Positions 27,423-36,235 of a stretch of DNA of 64,000 bases are shown piece after piece. Source of the stretch: Saccharothrix longispora (lineage in GTDB: Bacteria > Actinomycetota > Actinomycetes > Mycobacteriales > Pseudonocardiaceae); contig NZ_NSDM01000011.1 of the NCBI RefSeq assembly GCF_030852425.1, forward strand, positions 62,001 to 126,000. Reading direction: 5' to 3'. Each line of letters begins with the position of its first letter. Position 1 is the stretch's first letter. Made by a program: the position numbers and the translations under genes. The notes below the pieces were generated by a model. That model did not search any database. It was not told where the DNA came from and worked only from the letters and a program-made list of their open reading frames with translations.

Positions 27423-28183
27423 TCGAGCCGGAGTTCCTGCTCGACCAGCGCCAGATGGACGTGCTGTGGCACCACCTCGGCCTGGGCCGGCTGCCCTACC
27501 CCCTGGACGTGCCGAGCGTCGGCGCGACCGAGGAGGAGCGCAAGCGGCTGCGGGCCGAGGTGCTGGCCGAGTACGGCGAGCCCGCGCCGAGGCTGGCGGA
27601 GCTGCTGCGGCTGCTCGCCGACCACGACGTCGCGGTGGACGCGGTCGCGCACGTGGACCGGTCGGTGCGGGCGCTGGCCGTGTCCAACGGCGAGCGCGGG
27701 GCGCTGGCGGTCGTCGACGGCGACAAGCTCGGCGTGCTGGAGATCCGGCCGACGGCGCTGGCCAGGTCGATCGTCGAGGTGCTGCCGGCCGGCTCGGCCG
27801 GTCCGGGCAGCGCGCTGTCCCTGCGGCTGGAGACGCTCAACGCGGCGGTGACCCTCCAGCAGGAGGAGCAGGCCGAGGACGACGACGACCCGTGGGGCAG
27901 CGGCGAGCTGGACGAGCGGGAGGCGCTCCAGAAGGCGGGCCTGTCCCGCGAGGACGCCTCCGTGATCAGCGAGCTGGCCGCGAACCGGGTCGCGGGCGGC
28001 CAGTTCGGCGTGACCGTCGGCGGCGGCTACCGGGCCTCGCGCGCGGGCACCCTGATCACGTGGTTCGACACGCCCCAGGGCCGCTACCTGATGGTCAGCG
28101 AGGACGGCTGGCTGAGCCTCGCGCCGACCGACAACGACCGCATCGCCACCCGGATCGCCTCGGTGCTGTCCGCGGTCGCGTAG
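27419..28183 (+). CDS. EspG-family ESX secretion-associated chaperone
   Basis: A 254-residue cytoplasmic protein. The N-terminus FLLDQRQMDVLWHHLGLGRLPYPL, the central strands RALAVSNGERGALAVVDGD and the C-terminal FDTPQGRYLMVSEDGWLSLAPTDNDRIATRI are typical of EspG, the chaperone that binds PE-PPE heterodimers and keeps them soluble for type VII secretion. GTG 27419 overlaps the PPE stop (GTGA), giving coupled translation in a fixed ratio. No ESX core genes (eccB, eccC, eccD, mycP) are in the window, so the cassette must use a system encoded elsewhere. A terminator follows at once. Confidence 0.85.
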   Translation: MIEPEFLLDQRQMDVLWHHLGLGRLPYPLDVPSVGATEEERKRLRAEVLAEYGEPAPRLAELLRLLADHDVAVDAVAHVDRSVRALAVSNGERGALAVVDGDKLGVLEIRPTALARSIVEVLPAGSAGPGSALSLRLETLNAAVTLQQEEQAEDDDDPWGSGELDEREALQKAGLSREDASVISELAANRVAGGQFGVTVGGGYRASRAGTLITWFDTPQGRYLMVSEDGWLSLAPTDNDRIATRIASVLSAVA

Positions 28184-28195
28184 GACGTTCCACCA

Positions 28196-28227
28196 GGAGG
28201 GTCCCGGCGTGCGCGCCGGGGCCCTCC
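28196..28227 (+). terminator. Terminator after espG
   Basis: GGAGGGTCCCGGCG (28196-28209) pairs with CGCCGGGGCCCTCC (28214-28227) through a TGCG loop, a 14-bp stem with one G-U pair, starting 13 bases after the espG stop. Confidence 0.85.
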
Positions 28228-28232
28228 GTCGT

Positions 28233-28300
28233 CCTGGGATTCCGCGGCCCTGGGATTCGGCGGCCCCGGGGATTCCGCGCTCCCGGGGATTCCGCGGCCC
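28233..28300 (+). repeat. Four imperfect tandem repeats, GGGATTCCGCGGCCC type
   Basis: Units reading CTGGGATTCCGCGGCC, CTGGGATTCGGCGGCC, CCGGGGATTCCGCGCTCC and CCGGGGATTCCGCGGCC follow each other directly after the espG terminator. They are non-coding and lie 195 bases upstream of the GGDEF-EAL gene. Role unknown; copy-number slippage looks possible. Confidence 0.8.
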
Positions 28301-28354
28301 GAAACACCCGCAGCGGGGAGATCGTCTTGCGGCACGCCTGTCAACGGCCACTAA

Positions 28355-28394
28355 ACTCGAATGGGACCACCGGTCCCCATTGCACCGTTCGAGT
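28355..28394 (+). repeat. Nested inverted repeat before the GGDEF-EAL gene
   Basis: The outer arms ACTCGAA (28355-28361) and TTCGAGT (28388-28394) enclose an inner stem AATGGGACC/GGTCCCCATT with a one-base bulge and an ACC loop. It lies 100 bases before the start codon. It could act as an operator or as a structured leader. Confidence 0.6.
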
Positions 28395-28493
28395 GAAATC
28401 GGGCCGGAAAACGCACACCGGTCCACCGCGGTGATTTCATCGCGCGGTGCACGGAACCCGGGTTCGCCCTCGACGATTGGCCCGCAGAGCTGA

Positions 28494-30626
28494 ATGAGGA
28501 TGGTCGAACAGGAAGGCGCGCCGGCACCGCGTGACGGGCTCGGTGGACCCCGGGCCGACTTCGCGCATCGCTGGGCCGCCGCGATCAGCTCCACGGTGAT
28601 GGCCGACCTGCCGCGCCCCCGGCTGGAGGAGATCCTCGCCGGGTTCACCGACGAACTGCTCGCCGCGCTGGACCACGACGGCACCACCGCTCCCGTGCTG
28701 CGCGTCGGCCGCGGCCTGGTCGAGCACGGCCTCGTGTCCGCCACGACGCTGGAGCACACGATCACGTTCGTCGGCGCGCACCTGCCGACCGCGTTCGACC
28801 TGCCCGCCGGGCGGACCGGGCGGCTCATGGCCGTGCTCGGCGCCCTCGCCGCCGGGTTCGCCGACGGCCTGCGCGTGCACACCCTCGACCAGCAGGAGAA
28901 GAGCGCCCAGCACGCCCTGGTGACCACCCGCACGGCCGAGTCCGCCGTCCGGGCGAGCGAGGCGAAGTTCCGCGCCGTGTTCCACAGCACCGCCGTGGCC
29001 ATCTCGGTGACCAGCCTCGACGGCGAGGTCATCGACTGCAACGAGGCCATGCTGGCCATGGTCGGCTTCTCGGCCGACCAGCTCGTGGGCACGACCGCCG
29101 GCGAGCTGCTGCACCCGGAGGACCGGCTGGTCCTGCGGCGCGGCGCCCAGCAGCTGGCCGCCGGGCTCGGCGAGCACGTGCGCACCGAGGTCAGGCTGAT
29201 GCACGCCGACGGCGAGAGCGTGCCGGTGCTCGTGGCGATGTCCCTGGTCCGCGACGACCTGGGCGAACCCGCCTACTACGTGACCATGATGGAGAGCCTC
29301 GACGAGGTGCGCGCCCTCCAGGCCCAACTGCTGCGGCAGAGCCTCAACGACGTGCAGACGGGCCTGGCCAACCGGCAGCAGTTCGTGGGTTGGCTGGAGA
29401 ACGCGGTCGGCAGCCGGGGACCGGCGACGCTCGGCCTGGTCGTGTTCGACGTCGACGGCTTCCGGGTCGTGAACGACGCGTTCGGGCACGAGGTGGGCAA
29501 CCGCGTCCTGAGCGGCGTCGCGAACCAGCTGCGGGCGGTCTTCGAGGGCGTCGGGCACGTCGCGCGCACCGGGCCCGACGAGTTCGGCGTGCTCATCCGC
29601 GACCCGGTCGACGTGGCGACCGTCGTGATGCTGGCCGAGGAGGCCGTGGACCTGCTCGCCGAACCCGTCTGGGTCGGCGACGACGGGGTGGGCGTGAGCG
29701 CCAGCGTGGGCATCGTGGTGGCGCCCGCGCGGGGTGCGGACGCAGCCGAGCTGCTGCGGTGCGTCGACATGACGGTGCGCTGGGCCAAGGACGACGGCAA
29801 GGCGCAGTGGGCGCTGTACGACCGGGAGCGCGACCGCCGCGACCGGCAGCGGATGCGGCTCGCGGCGTCCATCTCCGGCGGGCTGGAGCAGGGCGACTTC
29901 CGGGTGGACTACGAACCGGTGTACTCGCCGGTGGACCGGTCGCTGCTGGCCGTCGAGGCGAAGCTGCGCTGGGATCACCCGACCGAGGGGTTGCTGGACC
30001 CGCAGGACCTGGTGTCCCTGTCCACGTCGACCGGCATGGTGGTGCGGCTCGGCAAGTGGGCCATGGAGCAGGCGTGCCACCACGCAGGCCAGTGGTACGC
30101 CGAGTTCGGCGAGCGCGCGCCGCTGCTGACCATGGACCTGACGGCCCGGCAGTGCCAGGAGCCCGAGCTGGTGGCCGAGGTGCGCCGGGTGCTGCGGGAG
30201 AGCGGCCTGCCCGCGGCGCGGCTCCAGCTGGAGCTGGGCGAGCAGCTGCCCGCGCTGATCACCGACGAGCAGGCCGAGGAGCTGACGTACCTCGCGGAGC
30301 ACGGCGTGCGGCTCGTGCTCGACCAGGTGGGCGGCGGGAACATCCCGGTGGACCGGCTGCGGCGGTTCCCGTTGAGCGGCATGAAGTTCCAGGGCGCGCC
30401 GGTGGCGGGGCTCGCCGACGGGGCGAACCGCTTCGACGAGGCGGCGGCCGTGGCGCTGCTCACCTGGGCGGGAACGCTCGGCATCCCCCTGTACGCGGCG
30501 GGCATCACGAGCGAGGACGCGGTGTCGCGCCTGGTGGAGCTCGGTGTGACGGGCGTGCAGGGGCCGGTGTTCGGCGAGGGGCCGCTGACCGCGGACGAGG
30601 TCGCCCGGATTCTCGGCGAGTCCTGA
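28494..30626 (+). CDS. PAS-GGDEF-EAL protein with degenerate GGDEF and EAL motifs
   Basis: A 710-residue cytoplasmic signalling protein. An N-terminal helical region (about 20-150) and a PAS domain (about 158-275, FRAVFHSTAVAISVTSLDGEVIDCNEAM) precede a GGDEF domain (about 290-440) and an EAL domain (about 450-700). The GGDEF loop reads TGPDEF. The EAL motif is EAK (LLAVEAKLRW), the usual metal-binding Asn strand is TMDLTARQ, and the DDFGTG loop is DQVGGG. Most catalytic residues of c-di-GMP phosphodiesterase are therefore missing, and cyclase activity is doubtful. It probably senses c-di-GMP or regulates by protein contact. The start at 28494 or 28500 is uncertain. Confidence 0.85.
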   Translation: MRMVEQEGAPAPRDGLGGPRADFAHRWAAAISSTVMADLPRPRLEEILAGFTDELLAALDHDGTTAPVLRVGRGLVEHGLVSATTLEHTITFVGAHLPTAFDLPAGRTGRLMAVLGALAAGFADGLRVHTLDQQEKSAQHALVTTRTAESAVRASEAKFRAVFHSTAVAISVTSLDGEVIDCNEAMLAMVGFSADQLVGTTAGELLHPEDRLVLRRGAQQLAAGLGEHVRTEVRLMHADGESVPVLVAMSLVRDDLGEPAYYVTMMESLDEVRALQAQLLRQSLNDVQTGLANRQQFVGWLENAVGSRGPATLGLVVFDVDGFRVVNDAFGHEVGNRVLSGVANQLRAVFEGVGHVARTGPDEFGVLIRDPVDVATVVMLAEEAVDLLAEPVWVGDDGVGVSASVGIVVAPARGADAAELLRCVDMTVRWAKDDGKAQWALYDRERDRRDRQRMRLAASISGGLEQGDFRVDYEPVYSPVDRSLLAVEAKLRWDHPTEGLLDPQDLVSLSTSTGMVVRLGKWAMEQACHHAGQWYAEFGERAPLLTMDLTARQCQEPELVAEVRRVLRESGLPAARLQLELGEQLPALITDEQAEELTYLAEHGVRLVLDQVGGGNIPVDRLRRFPLSGMKFQGAPVAGLADGANRFDEAAAVALLTWAGTLGIPLYAAGITSEDAVSRLVELGVTGVQGPVFGEGPLTADEVARILGES

Positions 30627-30729
30627 CGGGACGTTCAGGCCGCTCACAGCCGGCGGCGCGACAGTGGGCCCATGACACAGGACTTCCCGCGGTGAGCGGG
30701 TCTCTGCGAGCGGTGCCGGAACACGTGGC

Positions 30730-31037
<308 letters not shown>

Positions 31038-31062
31038 TCCGAGAGCCCAACCCCCGGGTCTC

Positions 31063-31178
31063 GGGAGTCCGACGCTCAGGACCACCGAGTTCTACGCCCA
31101 GGATCGACGGCGCGAGCCCGAACGTAGAACTCATGAGGCCTGAGCGTCGGACTCCCGCGGCCTGAGCGTCGGACTCTC
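31063..31178. repeat. Inverted repeat element, second copy of the convergent-junction family
   Basis: GGGAGTCCGACGCTCAGG (31063-31080) is repeated in perfect inversion at 31139-31156 and nearly so at 31161-31178. Inside lie GAGTTCTACG (31087-31096) and its complement CGTAGAACTC (31123-31132), and the segment GAGCCCGAACGTAGAACTCA, which matches the centre of the 22187-22401 array at 18 of 20 positions. The element sits just beyond the 3' end of the methyltransferase gene. Confidence 0.85.
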
Positions 31179-31181
31179 GGG

Positions 31182-32414
31182 TCAGGGCCAGGTCGGGCGC
31201 AGGGGGAAGTGGGCGTCGGCGCCGTCCAGCTTCACGCCCAGGACCTGGTGCAGCTGGATGTCGTTCCGCTCGAAGCCCAGGCGCGAGGCGGCCAGGTAGA
31301 GGCGCCACACGCGGGCCCGGGCGAGGCCGATCTCCGGCACGGCGTCGTCCCAGTTGTCGTCCAGGTTGCGGCACCACGCGGCCAGGGTCAGGGCGTAGTG
31401 CTCGCGCAGGTTCTCCTCGTGCCGGACCTCGAACCCGTGGTCGTGCACGAGCGACACGATGTGACCGGGCCCGACCAGCTCGCCGTCCGGGAACACGTAC
31501 CGGTCGATGAACCCGCCCGTGCGGGCGCGCTGCCGGTTGTCGGCCCGGGTGATGCAGTGGTTGAGCAGCCTGCCGCCGGGCTTCAGCTTCCGGTGCAGCG
31601 AGCGGAAGTACGCGGGCAGCTTCGCCTTGCCGATGTGCTCGGTGAGGCCGATGGAGCTGATCGCGTCGAACCCGTTGTCCCGCACGTCGCGGTAGTCCAG
31701 GTGGCGCACCTCGGCCAGGTCGGACAGCCCCGCCTCGACGATGGCCTTCTGCGCCCACTCGGCCTGGTTGCGCGACAGCGTCACGCCCAGCGCCCGCACG
31801 CCGTACTCGCGGGCCGCGTGCATCACCATGCCGCCCCACCCGCAGCCGACGTCGAGCAGCCGCATCCCCGACCGCAGCCCGAGCTTGCGCGCCACCAGGT
31901 CGTGCTTGGCGGCCTGCGCCTCCTCCAGGGTGGACGACGCGGTCGGGTACACCGCGCAGGTGTACGTCATCGACGGGCCGAGCACCCACTCGTAGAACGT
32001 GTTCGACACGTCGTAGTGGTGCGCGATGGCCTCGCGGTCGCGCGCCTTGGAGTGCCGCAGCCCGCGCAGCCGCCGCTCCTGCGCGGGCACCTCGACCCTG
32101 GTGGCCAGCCGCGTGCGCCCCAACGTGGACAGCAGTTCGACCCGCTGCCCCCACGGCAGGTCGCGCAACGACATGTCCGACAGGTGCGCCAGTGCCTCGT
32201 GCACGTCCCCGACGATCTCCAGGTGGCCGGTCACGTACGCGCGCGCCAGCCCCAGCTCCCCCGGCGCGGACGCCAGGTACGACAACGCCTCCGGCGTGCG
32301 GACCTCGATCCGGACCGCCGCGTCGCGCGGCCCGGCCTCGCTGCCGTCGAACGCGCTGAAGCCCACGGACCCGTCACCGCCGACCGCCCGCTGGAACACC
32401 TCCGCCAACCGCAT
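31182..32414 (-). CDS. Cyclopropane-fatty-acid-synthase-type methyltransferase, probable 10-methylene fatty acid former
   Basis: A 410-residue SAM-dependent enzyme. The N-terminal lipid-binding region ends near 130; the methyltransferase core has motif I LLDVGCGWGGMVMHAA, HYDVSNTFYEWVLGPSMTYTCA and a C-terminal WRLYLAASRLGFERNDIQLHQVL. It transfers a methyl group to the double bond of an unsaturated acyl chain in phospholipid. ATG 32414 has GGGAG upstream and lies 14 bases after the FAD oxidoreductase stop. Such a pair is known in actinobacteria (BfaB/BfaA, also called TmsB/TmsA) to make tuberculostearic-type 10-methyl fatty acids: this enzyme would form the 10-methylene product that the partner reduces. 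Alternatively it makes a cyclopropane ring. Confidence 0.85.
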   Translation of the reverse strand: MRLAEVFQRAVGGDGSVGFSAFDGSEAGPRDAAVRIEVRTPEALSYLASAPGELGLARAYVTGHLEIVGDVHEALAHLSDMSLRDLPWGQRVELLSTLGRTRLATRVEVPAQERRLRGLRHSKARDREAIAHHYDVSNTFYEWVLGPSMTYTCAVYPTASSTLEEAQAAKHDLVARKLGLRSGMRLLDVGCGWGGMVMHAAREYGVRALGVTLSRNQAEWAQKAIVEAGLSDLAEVRHLDYRDVRDNGFDAISSIGLTEHIGKAKLPAYFRSLHRKLKPGGRLLNHCITRADNRQRARTGGFIDRYVFPDGELVGPGHIVSLVHDHGFEVRHEENLREHYALTLAAWCRNLDDNWDDAVPEIGLARARVWRLYLAASRLGFERNDIQLHQVLGVKLDGADAHFPLRPTWP

Positions 32415-32428
32415 GGCCCCCGCTCCCT

Positions 32429-33772
32429 TCACTCGCGCAGCACACACTTGGCGTACAGGTCGGGCAGCCGGCCGGCCGGGTCGTACCGCTCCTTGAGCTT
32501 CCGGTACTCGGGGCCGTTGTAGTTGTCCCAGAACTCCTGCTCGCCGTAGTACGAGTCGGAGTACAGCGACTTGTGCCCGCCGAGCCGGGTGACCTCGGCC
32601 TCGATCATCCGGTTCCGGCTGCCGAGCTCCTCGTCCGGACGCAGCGGGACGGTCGACCAGAAGCCGACGTTGACGTAGAGCACGTCCGGGTCCATGGGGT
32701 AGAGCGGCCAGCCGGACCGGTCCCGCAGCCGCACGGGGCACAGCCAGACCGGGCTGACGCCGATCTCGCGGTGGAAGAAGTCGAGGAACTCGGCGAGCCG
32801 GTGCACCGGGATCTCCACGTCCTGGATCACCGGCTCCTGCACCGCCTTGGTCAACCGGCCGGAGAACCCGTGCCGGCGGTCCCACGCCACGACCCGCCGG
32901 TACACGTCGGACCGCAGGTACCGCTTCGGCACGAGCCGCCGCACGACCGGGTGCTGCACGCCGAACGCCCGCGAGCACCAGAACCAGTCGGTGTCCCACC
33001 GCCACAGGTAGTCCCGCACGGTCAGGTGGTCGGTGCGCCGGGCCTGGACGGACCGGTAGTAGATCCGGTTGCCGGTGTAGTCGGACGTGGCGGGCGCGCC
33101 GTCGGCGAAGGTCGCCAGGGTCAGGTACTGCTCCCCGCCGGAGAAGACCGTGCCGTCCACGAAGTCGACCGGTTCACCCCGGTAGGCCCGTTCCGCGCAG
33201 ATCGCCACCAGGGCCTCCGCACACTGCCGCGCGTCGCCGAACGGCACGTGCCGCAGCCGCACGTACGGCTTGACCGGCTCCAGCTCGATCTCCAGCCGCA
33301 GCGCGTAGCCGAGGGTGCCGTAGGAGTTGGGGAAGCCGCGGAACAGCTCGTCGTCGGGGCCGACCACCCGGATCGAGCCGTCGCCGGTCATGACCTCCAG
33401 CTCGCGCACCGACTCGTGCGGCAGCCCGTTGCGGAACGAGCTGGACTCGATGCCCAGGCCCGCGACCGCGCCGCCGAGGGTGATCGTCTTGAGCTGCGGC
33501 ACGACCAGGGGCATCAGGCCGTGCCGGAGGGTGGCGTCGACCAGGCGCTCGTAGGTGGTCATGCCCTGGACCTGCGCGGTCCGGGTCCGCGGGTCGACGG
33601 ACAGGACCCGGTCGAGCCGGGCCACGTCGAGGCCGCCCGCCTGGTCGTCGCGGAACCGGAACAGGTTCGACGTCGACTTGGCCAACCGCACGGGCGCGCC
33701 CGGCGGGACCGCCGCGTACTGGTCGCGCAACGCGGCCACCGCTCTCGCGTGGTCTGCTCCGTGATCGCTCAC
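32429..33772 (-). CDS. FAD-binding oxidoreductase, probable 10-methylene fatty acid reductase
   Basis: A 447-residue flavoprotein of the FAD_binding_4/DHCR24-like type. The FAD domain has PVRLAKSTSNLFRFRDD, TTYERLVDATLRHGLMPLVVPQLKTITLGGAVAGLGIESSSFRNGLPHE and an SYGTLGYALRLEIELEP segment. The C-terminal substrate part is rich in Trp, Tyr and Arg. It lies upstream of, and is co-transcribed with, the CFA-type methyltransferase; this order matches the bfaA-bfaB (tmsA-tmsB) pairs in which the flavoenzyme reduces the 10-methylene acyl group to 10-methyl. GTG 33772 has TAACGT 9 bases upstream as a possible -10, so the message may be leaderless. Confidence 0.83.
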   Translation of the reverse strand: MSDHGADHARAVAALRDQYAAVPPGAPVRLAKSTSNLFRFRDDQAGGLDVARLDRVLSVDPRTRTAQVQGMTTYERLVDATLRHGLMPLVVPQLKTITLGGAVAGLGIESSSFRNGLPHESVRELEVMTGDGSIRVVGPDDELFRGFPNSYGTLGYALRLEIELEPVKPYVRLRHVPFGDARQCAEALVAICAERAYRGEPVDFVDGTVFSGGEQYLTLATFADGAPATSDYTGNRIYYRSVQARRTDHLTVRDYLWRWDTDWFWCSRAFGVQHPVVRRLVPKRYLRSDVYRRVVAWDRRHGFSGRLTKAVQEPVIQDVEIPVHRLAEFLDFFHREIGVSPVWLCPVRLRDRSGWPLYPMDPDVLYVNVGFWSTVPLRPDEELGSRNRMIEAEVTRLGGHKSLYSDSYYGEQEFWDNYNGPEYRKLKERYDPAGRLPDLYAKCVLRE

Positions 33773-33860
33773 CGGATCGACGTTAGGCCCGGAACCGAAG
33801 ATCGGCACCCCCGATTTTTCACCTCCCGCGAAGTTACCGACGAGTAGTACCCTGACGGCT

Positions 33861-35453
33861 ATGACCCACGCCACGCACGAGGTGACGAACCAGGTGCCGC
33901 CGCTGGAGGGCCACGACGTCTCCGCCGACCCGGCGCTGCTGGAAGCGCTGCACCGCGGCGGCGCCGGGTGGGCCGAGCCCGAGCTGCGCGAACTGGGCGC
34001 GCTGGCCGGCAGCCCGCGCATGCAGGCGCTGGGCAGGCAGGCCAACGCCCACCCGCCCGTGCTGCACACCCACGACCGGTACGGGCACCGGGTGGACGAG
34101 GTCGAGTTCCACCCCGCCTGGCACGAGCTGATGACCACCGCCGTCGCCCACGGCCTGCACGCCTCGCCGTGGCGGGACGACCGGCCGGGCGCGCACGTGG
34201 CGCGGGCCGCCAAGTTCCTCGTGTGGAGCCAGGCCGAGGCGGGGCACGGCTGCCCGATCTCGATGACCTACGCGGCCGTGCCCGCGCTGCGCACCACGCC
34301 CGCGCTCGCCGAGCGCTTCGAACCGCTGCTGGCGTCCCGCGAGTACGACTTCGGGCTGCGCGCCCCCGAGGGCAAGCGCGGCCTGATCGCGGGCATGTCC
34401 ATGACGGAGAAGCAGGGCGGCTCCGACGTGCGGGCGAACACCACGCGCGCGGTGCCGGCCGGCGACCACCACGTGATCACCGGGCACAAGTGGTTCACGT
34501 CCGCGCCGATGTCCGACCTGTTCCTCACGCTGGCGCAGGCGCCGGGCGGCCTGAGCTGCTTCCTGCTGCCGCGCGTGCTGCCCGACGGCACCCGCAACGC
34601 CCTGTTCTTCCAGCGGCTCAAGGACAAGCTGGGCAACAGGTCGAACGCCTCCGCCGAGGTGGAGTACGACGGCGCGGTGGGGTGGCTCGTCGGCGAGGAG
34701 GGCCGGGGCGTGCGGACCATCATCGAGATGGTCAACTCGACCCGCCTGGACTGCGTGCTCGGCTCGGCGTCCGGGATGCGGCTGGGCGTCACCCAGGCCG
34801 CGCACCACGCGGCGCACCGCCGGGCGTTCGGCTCGTACCTGGTCGACCAGCCGGCCATGCGCAACGTGCTGGCCGACCTCGCCGTGGAGTCGGAGGCGGC
34901 GACGACGGTGGCGCTGTGGCTGGCCGGCAACCGCAGCCGGCTGGGGCTCGCGGTGACCAAGTACTGGGTGTGCAAGCGCGGCCCGGCGCACGCCGCCGAG
35001 GCCCTGGAGTGCCTGGGCGGCAACGGCTACGTCGAGGACTCCGGCATGCCCCGGCTGTTCCGCGAGTCGCCGCTGATGTCGATCTGGGAGGGGTCGGGCA
35101 ACGTGGCCGCGCTCGACGCGCTGCGCGCCATGGCCCGGGAGCCGGAGGCGGTGGCGGAGTTCCTCGCCGAGCTGGACGCGGCGCGCGGCGCCGACCGGCG
35201 GCTGGACGCGGCGGTCGACGCGATCGGGGACGAGCTGGCCGACCCCGCCGACCTGGAGGTGCGGGCGCGCCGGCTGGTGGAGCGGATGGCGTTGGCGTTG
35301 CAGGGTTCCCTGCTGGTCCGGTACGGCAACCCGGCCGTGGCGGACGCGTTCTGCGCGTCGCGGCTGTCCGGCGACTGGGGCGTGGCGTTCGGCACGCTGC
35401 CGCGCGGCGTCGACTTCGCGGCGATCGTGGAGCGGGGGTCGCCGAAGCTGTGA
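33861..35453 (+). CDS. AidB-like acyl-CoA dehydrogenase
   Basis: A 530-residue flavoenzyme, longer than the usual 380-residue acyl-CoA dehydrogenases and matching the AidB subgroup. Diagnostic stretches are AGMSMTEKQGGSDVRANTT, HKWFTSAPMSD, NSTRLDCVLGSASGM, and LECLGGNGYVEDSGMPRLFRESPLMSIWEGSGN, with FAD-binding and active-site loops in the right order. E. coli AidB binds DNA and is induced by alkylation; actinobacterial members may instead oxidise branched acyl-CoA. Its stop overlaps a crotonase start by 4 bases, favouring a metabolic role here. It diverges from the fatty acid methylation pair. Confidence 0.88.
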   Translation: MTHATHEVTNQVPPLEGHDVSADPALLEALHRGGAGWAEPELRELGALAGSPRMQALGRQANAHPPVLHTHDRYGHRVDEVEFHPAWHELMTTAVAHGLHASPWRDDRPGAHVARAAKFLVWSQAEAGHGCPISMTYAAVPALRTTPALAERFEPLLASREYDFGLRAPEGKRGLIAGMSMTEKQGGSDVRANTTRAVPAGDHHVITGHKWFTSAPMSDLFLTLAQAPGGLSCFLLPRVLPDGTRNALFFQRLKDKLGNRSNASAEVEYDGAVGWLVGEEGRGVRTIIEMVNSTRLDCVLGSASGMRLGVTQAAHHAAHRRAFGSYLVDQPAMRNVLADLAVESEAATTVALWLAGNRSRLGLAVTKYWVCKRGPAHAAEALECLGGNGYVEDSGMPRLFRESPLMSIWEGSGNVAALDALRAMAREPEAVAEFLAELDAARGADRRLDAAVDAIGDELADPADLEVRARRLVERMALALQGSLLVRYGNPAVADAFCASRLSGDWGVAFGTLPRGVDFAAIVERGSPKL

Positions 35454-36211
35454 GCGCGGTGCGGGTGGAGCGCTCGGGGCCGGTGTTCACGGTCCTGCTG
35501 GACCGGCCCGAGGTGCGCAACGCGGTGGACGGCCCGACCGCGCACACGCTGGCCGAGGTGTTCCGCGAGTTCGACGAGGACCCCGCCGCGTCGGTGGCCG
35601 TGCTGCACGGCGAGGGCGGCACGTTCTGCTCGGGCGCGGACCTCAAGGCGATCGGCACCGCGCGGGGCAACGACCCGCTCGCGCCGTCCGGCCCGATGGG
35701 GCCGACCCGCCTGCGCCTGTCCAAGCCGGTGATCGCGGCGGTCGCCGGGCACGCCGTGGCGGGCGGGCTGGAGCTGGCGCTGTGGTGCGACCTGCGGGTC
35801 GTCGAGGAGGACGCCGTGTTCGGCGTGTTCTGCCGCCGGTGGGGCGTGCCGCTGGTCGACGGCGGCACGGTCCGGCTGCCCCGGCTGGTCGGGGCGTCGC
35901 GCGCGATGGACCTGGTGCTCACGGGTCGTCCCGTCCACTCGGGCGAGGCGCTGCGGATCGGCCTGGCGAACCGGGTCGTGCCGAACGGGACCTCCCGCGC
36001 CGAGGCCGAACGGCTGGCCCGGGAGATCGCCGCGTTCCCGCAGGTCTGCCTGCGGGAGGACCGGCTGTCGCTGCTGGAGCAGGAGGGGTTGCCGGAGGAC
36101 GCGGCGCTCGCCAACGAGCTGGAGCACGGGCTCGTCTCGCTGCGCGAGGTGGAGGCGGGGCTGACCCGGTTCCGCGCCGGGGAGGGCAGGCACGGGAGGT
36201 TCCCGGGGTGA
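35450..36211 (+). CDS. Enoyl-CoA hydratase/isomerase (crotonase family)
   Basis: A 253-residue crotonase-fold enzyme. GTG 35450 overlaps the upstream stop (GTGA). The oxyanion hole segments are GTFCSGADLKAIG and VAGHAVAGGLELALWCDLRVV; the position usually holding a hydratase Glu is in VPLVDGGTVRLPRLVG, which has Asp-Gly-Gly rather than Glu-Gly, so hydratase activity is not certain. It is coupled to the AidB-like dehydrogenase and would act on the enoyl-CoA that enzyme makes. A convergent XRE gene ends 24 bases further on. Confidence 0.87.
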   Translation: MSAVRVERSGPVFTVLLDRPEVRNAVDGPTAHTLAEVFREFDEDPAASVAVLHGEGGTFCSGADLKAIGTARGNDPLAPSGPMGPTRLRLSKPVIAAVAGHAVAGGLELALWCDLRVVEEDAVFGVFCRRWGVPLVDGGTVRLPRLVGASRAMDLVLTGRPVHSGEALRIGLANRVVPNGTSRAEAERLAREIAAFPQVCLREDRLSLLEQEGLPEDAALANELEHGLVSLREVEAGLTRFRAGEGRHGRFPG

Positions 36212-36235
36212 CGCGCCCGCACCCGGTGGGAGATC

